From JAWVYT01 sp964605205 (lineage in GTDB: Bacteria > Gemmatimonadota > Gemmatimonadetes > Longimicrobiales > RSA9), in contig CAZSBL010000007.1 in NCBI GenBank assembly GCA_964605205.1, forward strand, positions 1 through 52,562: 52,562 nt of DNA. Direction: 5' to 3'. The position numbers were made by a program, and so were the translations under genes. The notes under the pieces were generated by a model that worked only from the letters and a program-made list of their open reading frames with translations, searched no databases and had not been told where the DNA came from. Positions 32,439 to 42,118 of this stretch are shown one piece after another; positions within the stretch are counted from its first letter, which is position 1, and each line of letters starts with the position of its first letter.

Positions 32439-35400
32439 ATGACCACAACCAAGCGACTGCGCACGGTGCTGGGTGCCACGTTCGTCGCGCAGCTCGGGCT
32501 CCTGCTGTGGAGTCGGACGCTGTCGCCTCTCGTGCTGGTGGCGGCCACGGTGCTCCTGGTGGGGTGCGTGGTGGTGGCGCGGCGCGGGGGTGGTGGTGGC
32601 CGGGCAGCGCCGGCGGCGGAGGGGGCCGAAGCCGAGGCCGGCGAAGGGGCCGGAGGGTGGCGGCGTCGGATCCCGGGCCCGCTGACGCTGGCGCATGTGG
32701 TTCTGGTGCTGGCGGTGATCGCCGCGGCGGCGACCACGGCACGACTGGAGTGGGGCGCCGGGAACTGGAATGCGGTGGCGTCGGCGCGAGAGGCGCGGCT
32801 GTCGGCACGGCTGGACGCCCGGGTGGGGGATGTGCTGGCGCGGGCCGCCCGGGCGGCGGAGGCCGGGGCGATGGTGCAGGACAGGGACGGTTTCGCGGCG
32901 CTGGAGCGGATCCGGGCGGAGACCGGAGTCGACGCACTGGCGCTGCTGGACGGGCAGGGGCTGGCCACGGCGTGGGCAGGGGTGCATCGGGGCAGGATCC
33001 CGGTTGCGGCGTACCGTGGCGGGGCGGGTCCGGTATTCCCGGGTGGAACGCTCTTCGACTACCTGTACGTGAGGCGGCCGGCCGGGGAGGGGCTGTGGGC
33101 GGTAGCGGCGGTGCTGATGCAGGCTGGCCCTCCGCTGCGGGGGGCCACGCGTTCGGTGGCGGAGATGTTCGCAGGGGCGACGGGCGAGCGGCCGACGTTC
33201 CAGGGCCCGGGTGCATCGCGGGCGGACTGGCGGCTGTGGGAGGGGGAGGAGGTCCTGACGGTGCAGTTTCCGCCGCTGAGCCAGGCCGAGTGGCGGGGTC
33301 GGGTGGCGCGGACGGGCCGGCAGGTGGTCTTCGGGCTGGTACTGCTGGGGCTGGGGCTCCTCTCGGCGGTGTGGCTGCGCACGCTGGCGGACCGTCGCAG
33401 GCTGGCCGGGATGGTGCCGATGGCGGCGCTGAGCGTCACGCTGATGGCCACGCCGCTGCGGCGGACGCTGGGGCTGGATCGACTGTTCTCCCCGGGCTGG
33501 TTCGTGCTGCCGGTCCCGGGCGACTTCGTGATCGAGGGTGTGATGGTGGTGCTGCTCCCGCTGGCGGCGCTGCTCTCCACGGTGCGTACGCCGGAAGTGC
33601 GGCGGCACGACCTGTGGCTGCGACTGGCGGTGGCCGGGGCGCTGGTGGGTGGCGGCTTCGCGGTGGGGGCGGGGATCATGACGGGGAGTGCCGGGGCGCC
33701 GATGCTGATGTCGAGAGGCCCGCTCTGGTACGTTCTCCAGCCCACCACGGTGGTCCTGCTGACGATCCTGGCGGCGCTGCTGATGCCCCGGGCCGCGGAG
33801 CCCGAAGGCCGGCGTCGCCTGCTGGCATGGGGGGGAGCGGGTGTAGCGCTGTCCGTGGTGCTTGCGCTGGTGGTGACGGGCGTATGGCGGCCGCAGGACC
33901 CGCTGCCCACGGTGGCGCTGTTCCTGTGGGCGGTGCCATTCGTGCTGATGGCGCGGGCCGTGGCGGGGTACGCGGGTCGCGGGGATCGTCTGGTGCGGTG
34001 GCTGGTGGCGGGTTGGCTGGCGGCCACAGCGGTGATCCCGCACATGTGGCTGGCGAGCCAGGCGGCGCGTCTGGATGAGGCGGAGACGAACGTGGCCACG
34101 TTCGGTGCCCGGGGCGATCCGTACCTGACCTACCTGCTGAACCAGTTCGACGATGGACTGCGTGCCCGGGCCGGAGAGGGGGCGGACGGGTACGGTCTGC
34201 TGTACGAAGCGTGGGTGTCGAGCGGGTTGGCCGGAGAGCCGTATCCGGTTTCCATGACGCTGTGGGACGAGGCGCTGCGCTCGGAGGCGTCGCTTCCGCT
34301 GGGCGTGCGATTGGAGCGGAACGGGTTGGCGGAGGAGCAGCTGCTGCGGGTGGTGGCGCGGGTACAGCGGACGGGGTTGGCGGAGAACGTTCCGGCGGCG
34401 GGAGGTGGGATCAGCCGGATCCTTGCGGTGCCGCTCGCGGGTGGGGAGGCGGTGTCGGTGGCCGTAGCGCCGCGTGCAAGCCTGCGGCCGACCTCCCCGC
34501 TGACGCTGTTCATGGAGGGCGAGCCGCAACGGAACGTGACGCTGGAGCTGCTGCCGGTGCCGGCGTTCCAGTCGGGGAACCGGGGGCCCGTGCGGTGGCA
34601 GAAGACCGAGGTCGGCTGGCGGGCGGAGCAGCTGCTCCAGGAGGGCGCCGACACGTACCATGCCCACCTCGAGCTGCGCCTGTCCCCCGCAGGCGTACGG
34701 CTGGCCCGGGGGGTGCTGCTGGTGACGCTGGACCTGCTGCTGCTGACGCTGCTGTGGGCGGTGGGCCGCCTCGCCCGGGGCGACCCGCCGGTGCCGCCGG
34801 GGGGCTGGGTGGGGTGGTTGGGCGGGTTCCGGGCCCGGCTGATCGTGGCGCTGTTCGCCTTCTTCCTGCTGCCCACGGCGGTCTTCGGCTGGGCCGCGTA
34901 CCGGGCGCTGGCCGACGAGGTGACGCGGGCGGCCCGGCAGGTGGCGGAGCGCTCGGTGGTTCAGGCGGCCGGTACGCTGCCCGGGGCGGGACTGGTGGAG
35001 ACGGCCCGGCGGACGGGTGAGGACCTGCTGTATTACAACGGGGGCACGCTCAGCTCGGCGTCCACCCCGGAAGCGGCGGAGCTGGGGTTCTACAACGCGT
35101 GGATGCCCCCGGCGCTGTACCAGGAGATCCGGAACGGCGCCACGTTGGGCGGGACGCACCGGGGCGAGCTTGCGGGGCGGGGCTATCTGGTGGCGTTCCG
35201 GCGGCTGCGCAGCCCCGCGGAGGTACTGGGTGTTCCGGTGTGGCTGGCGGCCCGGGACGTGGCGGTGCGGCAGCAGGAGTTCGCGCACCTGGTGCTGTTC
35301 GGGGTGCTGATCGGGGCGGTCCTGTCGCTGGCGCTGTCGGTGCTGGTGGGCCGGGCGCTGGCCGAGCCGATCGGGGCGCTCCGGCGGGGGGCGGCGGCGG

Positions 35401-36269
35401 TGGGCCGGGGTCAGCTGCGGACCCGGCTGCCCGAGCAGCGGGCGGACGAGTTCGGGGAGCTGTTCGCATCGTTCAACCGGATGACCCGTCAGTTGCGGCA
35501 GGCGCGTACGCAGGAGCTGCGGACCGCTCGTGTGCTGGCGTGGGGCGAGATGGCGCGTCAGGTGGCGCACGAGATCAAGAACCCCCTCACGCCGATCAAG
35601 CTGTCGGTCCAGCATATCCAGCGGGCGCACCGGGACCAGCGGGAAGACTTCGAGCCGATCCTGGAATCGAATGTGGAGCAGATCCTGGAGGAGATCGATC
35701 GGCTGACGGAGATCGCCAGGGCGTTCTCCCGCTACGGCGCGCCGGAGGAGTCTGCGGGTGCGATGGAGCCGGTGGACGTGGCGGCGCTCGCCCGGGACGT
35801 GATGACGCTGTACCGCGCGCCGGACCGGGCGGTGACGTACCGGCTGGTGGTGGAGGGTGCCGACCCGGTGGCGCGGGCCCGGGCCGCAGAGGTGCGGGAA
35901 GTGATGGTGAATCTGCTGGAGAATGCCCGGGCGGCGGTGAGCGAGGGTGGGGCGGTGGCGGTGCGGGTGGAGGACGTGGGCCCCGGCGTGCGTCTCGAGG
36001 TGCGGGACGACGGCGAGGGGATCCCGGCCGAGCAGCTCCCGCAGATTTTCGAGCCCCACTTCTCGACCCGGAGCTCGGGGACGGGGCTCGGGCTGGCCAT
36101 CGTGCGACGACTGGTGGAGAGCTGGGGTGGGGGGGTGGAGGTGGAAAGCGAGCCGGGCGAGGGGACCACGATCGGGCTCACCATTCCGAAACATGCCGCG
36201 GCGCCGGTCCCCGTGGAGGAGACCGAGGCCGAAGCGGACGACATCGAAGAGCCGGACGCCGCCGGTTAG
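32439..36269 (+). CDS. Large NtrY-like sensor histidine kinase
   Basis: The 1276-residue membrane kinase is much longer than the usual NtrY. Three N-terminal TM segments come first, then an extracytoplasmic domain (about 95-290). About eight TM segments follow (300-540), a second outer domain (540-760), two TM segments, a third sensor stretch and a last TM. HAMP begins near 973. HisKA has phospho-acceptor H1044 (QVAHEIKNPLTPIK); the ATPase has N-box VNLLENAR near 1160, DDGEGIP and GTGLGLAIV. The start is uncertain, since 9 bp separate it from the divergent gene. The nearest response regulator is the sigma-54 activator at 49571. Confidence 0.87.
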   Translation: MTTTKRLRTVLGATFVAQLGLLLWSRTLSPLVLVAATVLLVGCVVVARRGGGGGRAAPAAEGAEAEAGEGAGGWRRRIPGPLTLAHVVLVLAVIAAAATTARLEWGAGNWNAVASAREARLSARLDARVGDVLARAARAAEAGAMVQDRDGFAALERIRAETGVDALALLDGQGLATAWAGVHRGRIPVAAYRGGAGPVFPGGTLFDYLYVRRPAGEGLWAVAAVLMQAGPPLRGATRSVAEMFAGATGERPTFQGPGASRADWRLWEGEEVLTVQFPPLSQAEWRGRVARTGRQVVFGLVLLGLGLLSAVWLRTLADRRRLAGMVPMAALSVTLMATPLRRTLGLDRLFSPGWFVLPVPGDFVIEGVMVVLLPLAALLSTVRTPEVRRHDLWLRLAVAGALVGGGFAVGAGIMTGSAGAPMLMSRGPLWYVLQPTTVVLLTILAALLMPRAAEPEGRRRLLAWGGAGVALSVVLALVVTGVWRPQDPLPTVALFLWAVPFVLMARAVAGYAGRGDRLVRWLVAGWLAATAVIPHMWLASQAARLDEAETNVATFGARGDPYLTYLLNQFDDGLRARAGEGADGYGLLYEAWVSSGLAGEPYPVSMTLWDEALRSEASLPLGVRLERNGLAEEQLLRVVARVQRTGLAENVPAAGGGISRILAVPLAGGEAVSVAVAPRASLRPTSPLTLFMEGEPQRNVTLELLPVPAFQSGNRGPVRWQKTEVGWRAEQLLQEGADTYHAHLELRLSPAGVRLARGVLLVTLDLLLLTLLWAVGRLARGDPPVPPGGWVGWLGGFRARLIVALFAFFLLPTAVFGWAAYRALADEVTRAARQVAERSVVQAAGTLPGAGLVETARRTGEDLLYYNGGTLSSASTPEAAELGFYNAWMPPALYQEIRNGATLGGTHRGELAGRGYLVAFRRLRSPAEVLGVPVWLAARDVAVRQQEFAHLVLFGVLIGAVLSLALSVLVGRALAEPIGALRRGAAAVGRGQLRTRLPEQRADEFGELFASFNRMTRQLRQARTQELRTARVLAWGEMARQVAHEIKNPLTPIKLSVQHIQRAHRDQREDFEPILESNVEQILEEIDRLTEIARAFSRYGAPEESAGAMEPVDVAALARDVMTLYRAPDRAVTYRLVVEGADPVARARAAEVREVMVNLLENARAAVSEGGAVAVRVEDVGPGVRLEVRDDGEGIPAEQLPQIFEPHFSTRSSGTGLGLAIVRRLVESWGGGVEVESEPGEGTTIGLTIPKHAAAPVPVEETEAEADDIEEPDAAG

Positions 36270-36303
36270 CGCGTCGGGTGACAGCGCCCGGGAGCGCCCC
36301 GGA

Positions 36304-37788
36304 TCAGCGGATCCGGAAGCTCACCACGCCGGTGTTGCCGGTGGCCGCGCGCCGGACCCGGAGAAGGACCACGTCGCCCTGCTCGACGTCCTCGGCAAGG
36401 CGCCGCAGGTCGCGCACGTTCTCCACGGGCTGACGGTTGAGTTCGAGGATGATGTCACCTCGCCCCAGGACCCCCGCGGCCGGGCCGTAGGGGGACACCT
36501 CGGTCACCACCACGCCGCCGATGTCGCGATTGCTGAGTTCCAGCGCCCGCAGGTCCTCGCGGCTGAGCTCGGACACGTTGACCACGCCCACGCCGAGCAT
36601 CTCCTCGGCGCTGCGGTCTGGCCGGGCCACCTCGGTCTCGGGCCGTTCGACCTCGAACTCGTCGAGCTCCAGCTCGATACTCGTGCGGCGGCCGTCGCGG
36701 ATGATCCCGAGGGTGACGTCTTCACCGGGCTGCATCCGGGCGAGCCGGGTGGTGAGGTCGCTGGACGTCTGGATGGGCTGACCGTCCACGGAGACGATGA
36801 TGTCCTCCGGCTCGATGCCCGCGTCGGCGGCGGGCCCGTCGGGCTGGACCTCGGTGACGTAGGCGCCCCGGATCTCGTCGAGGTCGTAGAGATCGGCCTG
36901 GGCCTCGGTCACGTCCTGGATCAGGACGCCGATGCGTGGCCGACGGACGTAGCCGTACTCGATGATGTCGTTGGCGGCCTTGGCGGCCAGGGCGATGGGT
37001 ACGGCGAAGCCGTTCCCGGCGTACGCGCCGGTGGGGGAAGCGATGGCGGTGTTGATACCGACCACGCGCCCGTACAGGTCGACGAGCGGGCCACCGGAGT
37101 TGCCCCGATTGATGGCGGCATCGGTCTGAATGAACGCTTCGAGGGCGGTCTGCCCCGGGATGATGTTGAGGTCGCGGCCCTTGGCGCTGACGATTCCCGC
37201 GGTGACGGTGAAGCCGAGGGAGAGGGGGTTCCCGAGGGCCAGGACCCAGTCGCCGACCTGGAGGTCGTCGGAGTTCCCGATCTCGAGGGGCGTGAGCTCA
37301 GCGCCGGACCGGGGCTCGATCTTGATGACGGCCACGTCGGTGTTCGGGTCGCGACCGATCACCTCCACGTCGTCGTAGATCCGGCCGTCCACGAATCGGA
37401 TCTGGATTTCGGTGGCGTTGGCGACCACGTGGTTGTTGGTGACGATGTGGCCGTCGGCGGTGAACACGAACCCGGAGCCTGTGCCCGGGCGGGGTTGCGG
37501 GTCGCTGCGGGGATCCTGGCGGAAGGGAAACGGGAAGGGCGTGGCGCCGCCCTCGGGCTGGGCCATGACCTGGACGGTCACGAGGGCGGGGAGCGCGCTG
37601 GCGGCTGCTGCCCGGAAGGTCTGCGAGAGCGCCGCGGCCGTGGTGGTATCGACGGCGGCCACGGCCTCCGTCCGCTCAACGGCCGGGCCCTGCCGCTGGC
37701 GGTCCTGGGCGATGGCATCGCCGCGGCCACAGCCGATGAAGAACACGAGCGAGGCGAAGAGCACGCGTCGCAGTGCGGTGCTGGTCAT
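36304..37788 (-). CDS. HtrA/DegP-like periplasmic serine protease
   Basis: The 494-residue protease has catalytic H120 (TNNHVV), D151 (NTDVAVIKI) and S231 (GNSGGPL), followed by two PDZ domains (GVLIQDVTEAQ onward and GVGVVNVSELS onward). The N-terminal signal ends FFIGC with Cys20, so it may be a lipoprotein, though Phe at -4 and Ile at -2 make the lipobox imperfect. GGAGGAG lies 8 nt before ATG 37788. It degrades or refolds damaged envelope proteins. It is convergent with the kinase gene and divergent from the second tolC operon. Confidence 0.92.
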   Translation of the reverse strand: MTSTALRRVLFASLVFFIGCGRGDAIAQDRQRQGPAVERTEAVAAVDTTTAAALSQTFRAAAASALPALVTVQVMAQPEGGATPFPFPFRQDPRSDPQPRPGTGSGFVFTADGHIVTNNHVVANATEIQIRFVDGRIYDDVEVIGRDPNTDVAVIKIEPRSGAELTPLEIGNSDDLQVGDWVLALGNPLSLGFTVTAGIVSAKGRDLNIIPGQTALEAFIQTDAAINRGNSGGPLVDLYGRVVGINTAIASPTGAYAGNGFAVPIALAAKAANDIIEYGYVRRPRIGVLIQDVTEAQADLYDLDEIRGAYVTEVQPDGPAADAGIEPEDIIVSVDGQPIQTSSDLTTRLARMQPGEDVTLGIIRDGRRTSIELELDEFEVERPETEVARPDRSAEEMLGVGVVNVSELSREDLRALELSNRDIGGVVVTEVSPYGPAAGVLGRGDIILELNRQPVENVRDLRRLAEDVEQGDVVLLRVRRAATGNTGVVSFRIR

Positions 37789-38068
37789 ATCCGTTCTCCT
37801 CCAGAGATCCTGATTCCATTGATCGGACGACGTTGCGTCGCAAGCCACAGGCCAGCGCCGCCGTTCGTATCCCGACGGTTATTCGCATCCGGCGGCCCTT
37901 TTGTTCCGGCATCCGGTGGTAGGATGCAGTGCACGCGGCGGACCGTTGTCCGGTGCGAGAGGGGGATACGAGGGAAGGAGACATCGGGAGCCGGATTCAA
38001 CAAAAAGGAGCGTTGGTGCGTCTGTATAGGCGGCAACGGGAACGGAGCACTTCGATCGAGGGACGGGC

Positions 38069-39382
38069 ATGAAGCGGACACGAGCCGGCTGGATTGCCAC
38101 CGGACTGCTGGCGCTGCTGGCCACGGGCGGTGGGGCCCAGGAGCTGCCGCCGATTACCCCGGTGGACACGGTGGCGCTGACGGAGGCGGTGGAGCGGGCG
38201 TTGGAAGTGAATCCCCAGATGGTGCAGGCACGGACGAGCCTGGGCACCGCGGAGTTCAGCACGAGCCAGGCGTACGCGTCGATGCTGCCGAGCCTGTCGG
38301 TGTCGTCGGGGACGAGCCTGTCGAGCGCCCAGCGTTACGACCCGAACCTGGGCACCACGCTGAATACGTCGACCACGAGCTACAGCGCGGGGATCAGCAG
38401 CGGGATGGACCTCTTTGCGGGAGGCCGGAACCTGGCGGCGGTCCGGAGCGCGCAGGCGTCGGAAAACGCGGCCCGGGCCACGGTGGTGACACGCCGATTC
38501 AGCGTGGCGCTGACGGCGAAGCAGGCGTTCTTCGCCGTGCTGCGGAGCCAGGAGCTGATCGAGTTGAACCGGGAGCGGATCGACCAGGCGGAGCAGAATC
38601 TGGCGGCGGCGGAGCGTCGGGAGCAGGCGGGTCGGGCGACGCGGTCGGACGTGCTGCGGGCGCGGCTGGAGCTGAGCAACGCGCGGCAGGCGCTGCTGGA
38701 GGCGCAGACGCAGCTGCGAACGAACATGTACACCCTCGGGCAGACGGTGGGCGTGCGAGGACCGGTCGCGACGGTGACGCCCGAGACCCTGGCCCCGACC
38801 CCATTGGCGATGAGTGCGGAGGCGCTGCGGGAGCTGGTGGTCGACCAGGCGCCCGCCGTGGAGTCGGCGGTGGCGCAGGTCTCCGTGGCGGAGGCCGGGC
38901 TGAGCCAGTCGCGGGCGTCGTACTTCCCGAGCCTGAGCATGAGCGGGGCGTACAACTGGTCGAACGACGAGCTGGGACTCGACCAGGGACGCACGAGCTG
39001 GAGCACCAACCTGCGGCTGTCGTACCCGCTCTTCAACGGGCTGCAGCGGGAGGCGAGCGTGGACCGGGCGAACGCCCAGCTCTCGGTGGCCCGATCGCAG
39101 GCGGATGAAGCGGTGCGTGCGGCGCTCACGGAGCTGGAAGGTCTGCTGGCGTCGCTGGAGCTGGCGGAGGAGCGGATCGCGATCCTGCAGGAGTCGGTGG
39201 CGGTGGCGGGGGAGGACTACCGGGTCCAGCAGGAGCGCTACGGGCTGGGCGCGGCGACGATCCTGGAGCTGGTCTCCAGCCAGATCGCGCTGCTTCAGGC
39301 GGAGTACAATCTGATCAACGCGCGCTACGACTATCAGATCACCCGGGCCCAGCTGGAGTCGCTGGCGGGGCGGGAGCTGTGA
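38069..39382 (+). CDS. TolC-family outer membrane efflux protein (second copy)
   Basis: The 437-residue protein has a signal peptide ending GGGAQ and two efflux repeats with long helices (ALTEAVERALEVNPQMVQAR; later DQAPAVESAVAQVSVAEAGL). The strands SVSSGTSLSS and TNLRLSYPLFNGLQREA are the barrel-forming parts. It is only distantly like the other TolC here, so not a recent duplicate. It leads a rightward tolC-macA-permease operon divergent from htrA. The 280-nt gap upstream holds no clear promoter. Confidence 0.88.
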   Translation: MKRTRAGWIATGLLALLATGGGAQELPPITPVDTVALTEAVERALEVNPQMVQARTSLGTAEFSTSQAYASMLPSLSVSSGTSLSSAQRYDPNLGTTLNTSTTSYSAGISSGMDLFAGGRNLAAVRSAQASENAARATVVTRRFSVALTAKQAFFAVLRSQELIELNRERIDQAEQNLAAAERREQAGRATRSDVLRARLELSNARQALLEAQTQLRTNMYTLGQTVGVRGPVATVTPETLAPTPLAMSAEALRELVVDQAPAVESAVAQVSVAEAGLSQSRASYFPSLSMSGAYNWSNDELGLDQGRTSWSTNLRLSYPLFNGLQREASVDRANAQLSVARSQADEAVRAALTELEGLLASLELAEERIAILQESVAVAGEDYRVQQERYGLGAATILELVSSQIALLQAEYNLINARYDYQITRAQLESLAGREL

Positions 39383-39420
39383 TGGCGATGCGAACACACT
39401 CGAATGGAAGGAAGAGGGTG

Positions 39421-40890
39421 ATGGAACGGATGATCGTGCGGGGCGCCGTGGCGCTGCTGGTGGTGGTGGGAGCAGCGGCGTGCTCGGAGTCGGAAGGCTC
39501 GGAGTCGAGGAACGGCGTCCGGGATGATCTCGCCCTCACAGAGCGAGGTGATCTGGACATCCGGGTCGAGGCGGCGGGTCAGGTGGAGCCCATCATGGTG
39601 ATCGAGGTAAAGTCGAAGGCCTCGGGCGAGGTGACGGAGCTGCACGTCGAGTCCGGCGACGAGGTGGAGCGAGGCGAGCTGATGGCGGAGATCGACCCTC
39701 GGGATGTCCGCAACGCGCTGGCACAGGCGGAGGCCGACCTGGGGGTGGCCGTGGCGCGGCTCCAGATCGCCGAGAGCCAGGCGGGACGGGCCCGGGAGCT
39801 GCGGGAGGCCAACGTGGTCACGCAGCAGGAGCTGGAGCAGTCAATCCTGGAGCTGGCCAACGCCCGGGCGTCGCTGACCCGGGCCGAGACGAACCTGGAG
39901 CTGGCGCAGGAGCGGATGCAGGACGTGACGATCCGCGCGCCCATCTCGGGGACGGTGATCGAGAAGCCGGTGGAGGCCGGGATGATCATCGCGTCGGCGA
40001 GCGGGAACGTGTCGGGCGGCACGACGCTGATGATGATGGCGGACCTTTCGACCATGCAGGTGCGGACGCTGGTGGACGAGACGGATATCGGGAAGGTGGA
40101 GTCGGGCCAGGTGGCGCGGGTCCAGGTGGAGGCGTACCCGAACCGGACGTTCGTGGGGAGCGTGTACAAGATCGAGCCGCAGGCAGTGGTGGATCAGAAC
40201 GTGACCATGTTCCCCGTGCTGGTCCGGTTGGACAACAACGAGCGGCTACTGAAGCCAAACATGAACGCGGAGGTCCAGATCGAGGTGGCCCAGCGCCAGG
40301 ACGTGGTGCTGGTGCCGAACGCGGCGGTGGTGGCCGTCAGCGAAGCCACGGCGGCGGGCGCCGTGCTGGGGCTCGACGCCCAGGAGGTGCGGGAGCAGAT
40401 GAGACGGCCTCCGGCGACGCCCCGGGCGGACGATGGCAGTGCGGCGCCGAACGACCCGGCGGAGGCGGAAGGAGAGGAGGACTGCCAGTCGCTGATGCAG
40501 CGAGCGCGGACCGACCGGGCGTCGCTGTCCGAAGATGACCGGGTTCGTGTGCGGGAGTGCTTCCAGCAGTTCGGCGGCGGAATGGGTGGTGGCATGGGTG
40601 GTGGCATGGGTGGTGGCATGGGTGCGCGGGCGAGTGGCGAGGCCGGATCGGAGGAGACGCGGCCGGCCGTTGTGTTCGTGCAGACGCCGGGAGGCCCGGA
40701 GGCCAGGGCGGTCCAGCTCGGACTGAACGACTGGGACCGGACCGAGGTGGTGAGCGGGCTGGAGGCCGGCGAGGAGGTCATCCTGATCAGCGTGGCGCAG
40801 ATGCGGCGGGCGCAGGAGGACATGATGGACCGGATCCGCGACCGGGCAAGCCCGATCTCCGGCGGTCCTGGGGGCGGTCGTGGCCGGTAG
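39421..40890 (+). CDS. MacA-like adaptor lipoprotein with Gly-Met repeat
   Basis: The 489-residue adaptor has a lipoprotein signal (VALLVVVGAAAC), the lipoyl half VEPIMVIEVKSKASGEVTEL, a helical hairpin, VTIRAPISGTVIEKPVEAG and barrel domains. Residues about 330-410 are an unusual insert with CQSLMQRARTDRASLSEDDR, a second cysteine and four GGGM repeats. ATG 39421 has GGAAGAGGG upstream and gives a clean lipoprotein signal; a GTG at 39379 overlapping the tolC stop is possible. The next gene is the permease. Confidence 0.85.
   Translation: MERMIVRGAVALLVVVGAAACSESEGSESRNGVRDDLALTERGDLDIRVEAAGQVEPIMVIEVKSKASGEVTELHVESGDEVERGELMAEIDPRDVRNALAQAEADLGVAVARLQIAESQAGRARELREANVVTQQELEQSILELANARASLTRAETNLELAQERMQDVTIRAPISGTVIEKPVEAGMIIASASGNVSGGTTLMMMADLSTMQVRTLVDETDIGKVESGQVARVQVEAYPNRTFVGSVYKIEPQAVVDQNVTMFPVLVRLDNNERLLKPNMNAEVQIEVAQRQDVVLVPNAAVVAVSEATAAGAVLGLDAQEVREQMRRPPATPRADDGSAAPNDPAEAEGEEDCQSLMQRARTDRASLSEDDRVRVRECFQQFGGGMGGGMGGGMGGGMGARASGEAGSEETRPAVVFVQTPGGPEARAVQLGLNDWDRTEVVSGLEAGEEVILISVAQMRRAQEDMMDRIRDRASPISGGPGGGRGR
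40576..40623 (+). repeat. 12-bp in-frame tandem repeat
   Basis: Four units of ggtggcatgggt (the first diverged) encode the GGGM repeats of the adaptor. The three later units are identical, which suggests recent expansion or replication slippage. Confidence 0.92.
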
Positions 40891-40909
40891 GCGCCAGGGC
40901 CGTTCCGCC

Positions 40910-42118
40910 ATGCTGCTGGGCGAGATCCTGAAGGTGGCGCTGGAGTCGATCCGGGTGAACAAGCTCCGGAGCTTCCTGACCATGCTGGGGATCGTAATCG
41001 GGATCGCGGCGGTGATCACCATGGTGGCGCTGGGCGAGGGTGCGCAGCGCCAGGTGGAGGAGCGGCTCGAGGGGCTCGGCACGAACGTGCTGACGGTCCG
41101 CCCGGGCCAGCAGATGTGGGGGGGCGTGGACCGGGGCTCGGCGCGGCTGACGGCGAAGGACGCCGAGGCCATCGTGGTGGGTGCGTCGAACGTGAAGGCG
41201 GTGTCGCCGGAGCTGGAGCGGCGGCAGCAGGTCGAGTACGGTCGGAGCAACGCGAACCTGTCGGTAGTGGGCGTCTGGCCGGACTACTTCCAGATCCAGA
41301 ACATGCAGCTGGAGATGGGCCGGCTGTTCACGCTGGGCGAGGAGCGCGGCCGACGCCGGCTGGCGGTGATCGGCTCGGCGGTGGCGGAGCGGCTGGGTGT
41401 CACCTCGGCCACCCTGGTGGGGCAGAACATCCTGGTTCGCGGGATCCCATTCGAGGTGATCGGCGTGCTGGAGGAGAAGGGCTCCCAGGGGTGGGACAAC
41501 CCGGATGAGCGGCTCTATATACCGCTTGCGACGGCCCAGTTCCGGGTGATCGGCTCGGAGTACGTCCGCAGTATCAGCGTCCAGGCCACGAGCGCGGAGA
41601 CGATGGACGCGGCGATGGCGGATATCGACCGGGTCCTGCGCCGCGAGCACCGGATCATGCCGGGGGAGGACGCGGACTTCAACGTGCGGAACATGGCGTC
41701 GCTCATGAGCACGTTCCAGGAGACGACGCAGACGTTCACCTTCCTGTTGGCGGGGATCGCGGCCATCTCGCTCCTGGTGGGCGGGATCGGGATCATGAAC
41801 ATCATGCTGGTCTCGGTCACCGAGCGGACGCGGGAGATCGGGGTCCGGAAGGCGCTAGGAGCCCGCAAGCGCCATATCCTGCTCCAGTTCCTCATCGAAT
41901 CGGTGGTGCTGTGCGTGGCCGGCGGCGTGATCGGGATCCTGGCCGGCTGGGGCGGTGCCGCGGTACTGCGGAGCACGGCCGGATGGAACACCGCGGTGGC
42001 GCCGGAGGCCGTGGCGCTGGCGTTCGGGTTCTCGGCGTTGGTCGGGATATTCTTCGGGATCTGGCCGGCGCGGCGGGCGGCGGCGCTGGATCCCATCGAG
42101 TCCCTGCGGTACGAGTAG
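40910..42118 (+). CDS. MacB-type ABC permease, ATPase gene not adjacent
   Basis: The 402-residue permease has NKLRSFLTMLGIVIGIAAVITM at the first TM segment and a periplasmic domain. Three C-terminal TM segments carry SVTERTREIGVRKALGARKRH, and it ends DPIESLRYE. No ATP-binding domain is fused and none lies beside it, so it must borrow an ATPase. Start ATG 40910 matches the usual N-terminus; GTG 40880 overlapping the adaptor gene is an alternative. The stop TAG belongs to a palindromic repeat. Confidence 0.87.
   Translation: MLLGEILKVALESIRVNKLRSFLTMLGIVIGIAAVITMVALGEGAQRQVEERLEGLGTNVLTVRPGQQMWGGVDRGSARLTAKDAEAIVVGASNVKAVSPELERRQQVEYGRSNANLSVVGVWPDYFQIQNMQLEMGRLFTLGEERGRRRLAVIGSAVAERLGVTSATLVGQNILVRGIPFEVIGVLEEKGSQGWDNPDERLYIPLATAQFRVIGSEYVRSISVQATSAETMDAAMADIDRVLRREHRIMPGEDADFNVRNMASLMSTFQETTQTFTFLLAGIAAISLLVGGIGIMNIMLVSVTERTREIGVRKALGARKRHILLQFLIESVVLCVAGGVIGILAGWGGAAVLRSTAGWNTAVAPEAVALAFGFSALVGIFFGIWPARRAAALDPIESLRYE

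Noticed and set aside
31686..36194. 1502-codon minus-strand frame covering the kinase gene
   Set aside because: Only its last 248 codons (creatininase-like) are real. The rest is an Arg/Pro/His-rich antisense shadow of the kinase.
37789..38068. RpoE-type promoter before htrA
   Set aside because: A GGAACAAA stretch is present, but no matching -10 element lies at the right distance.
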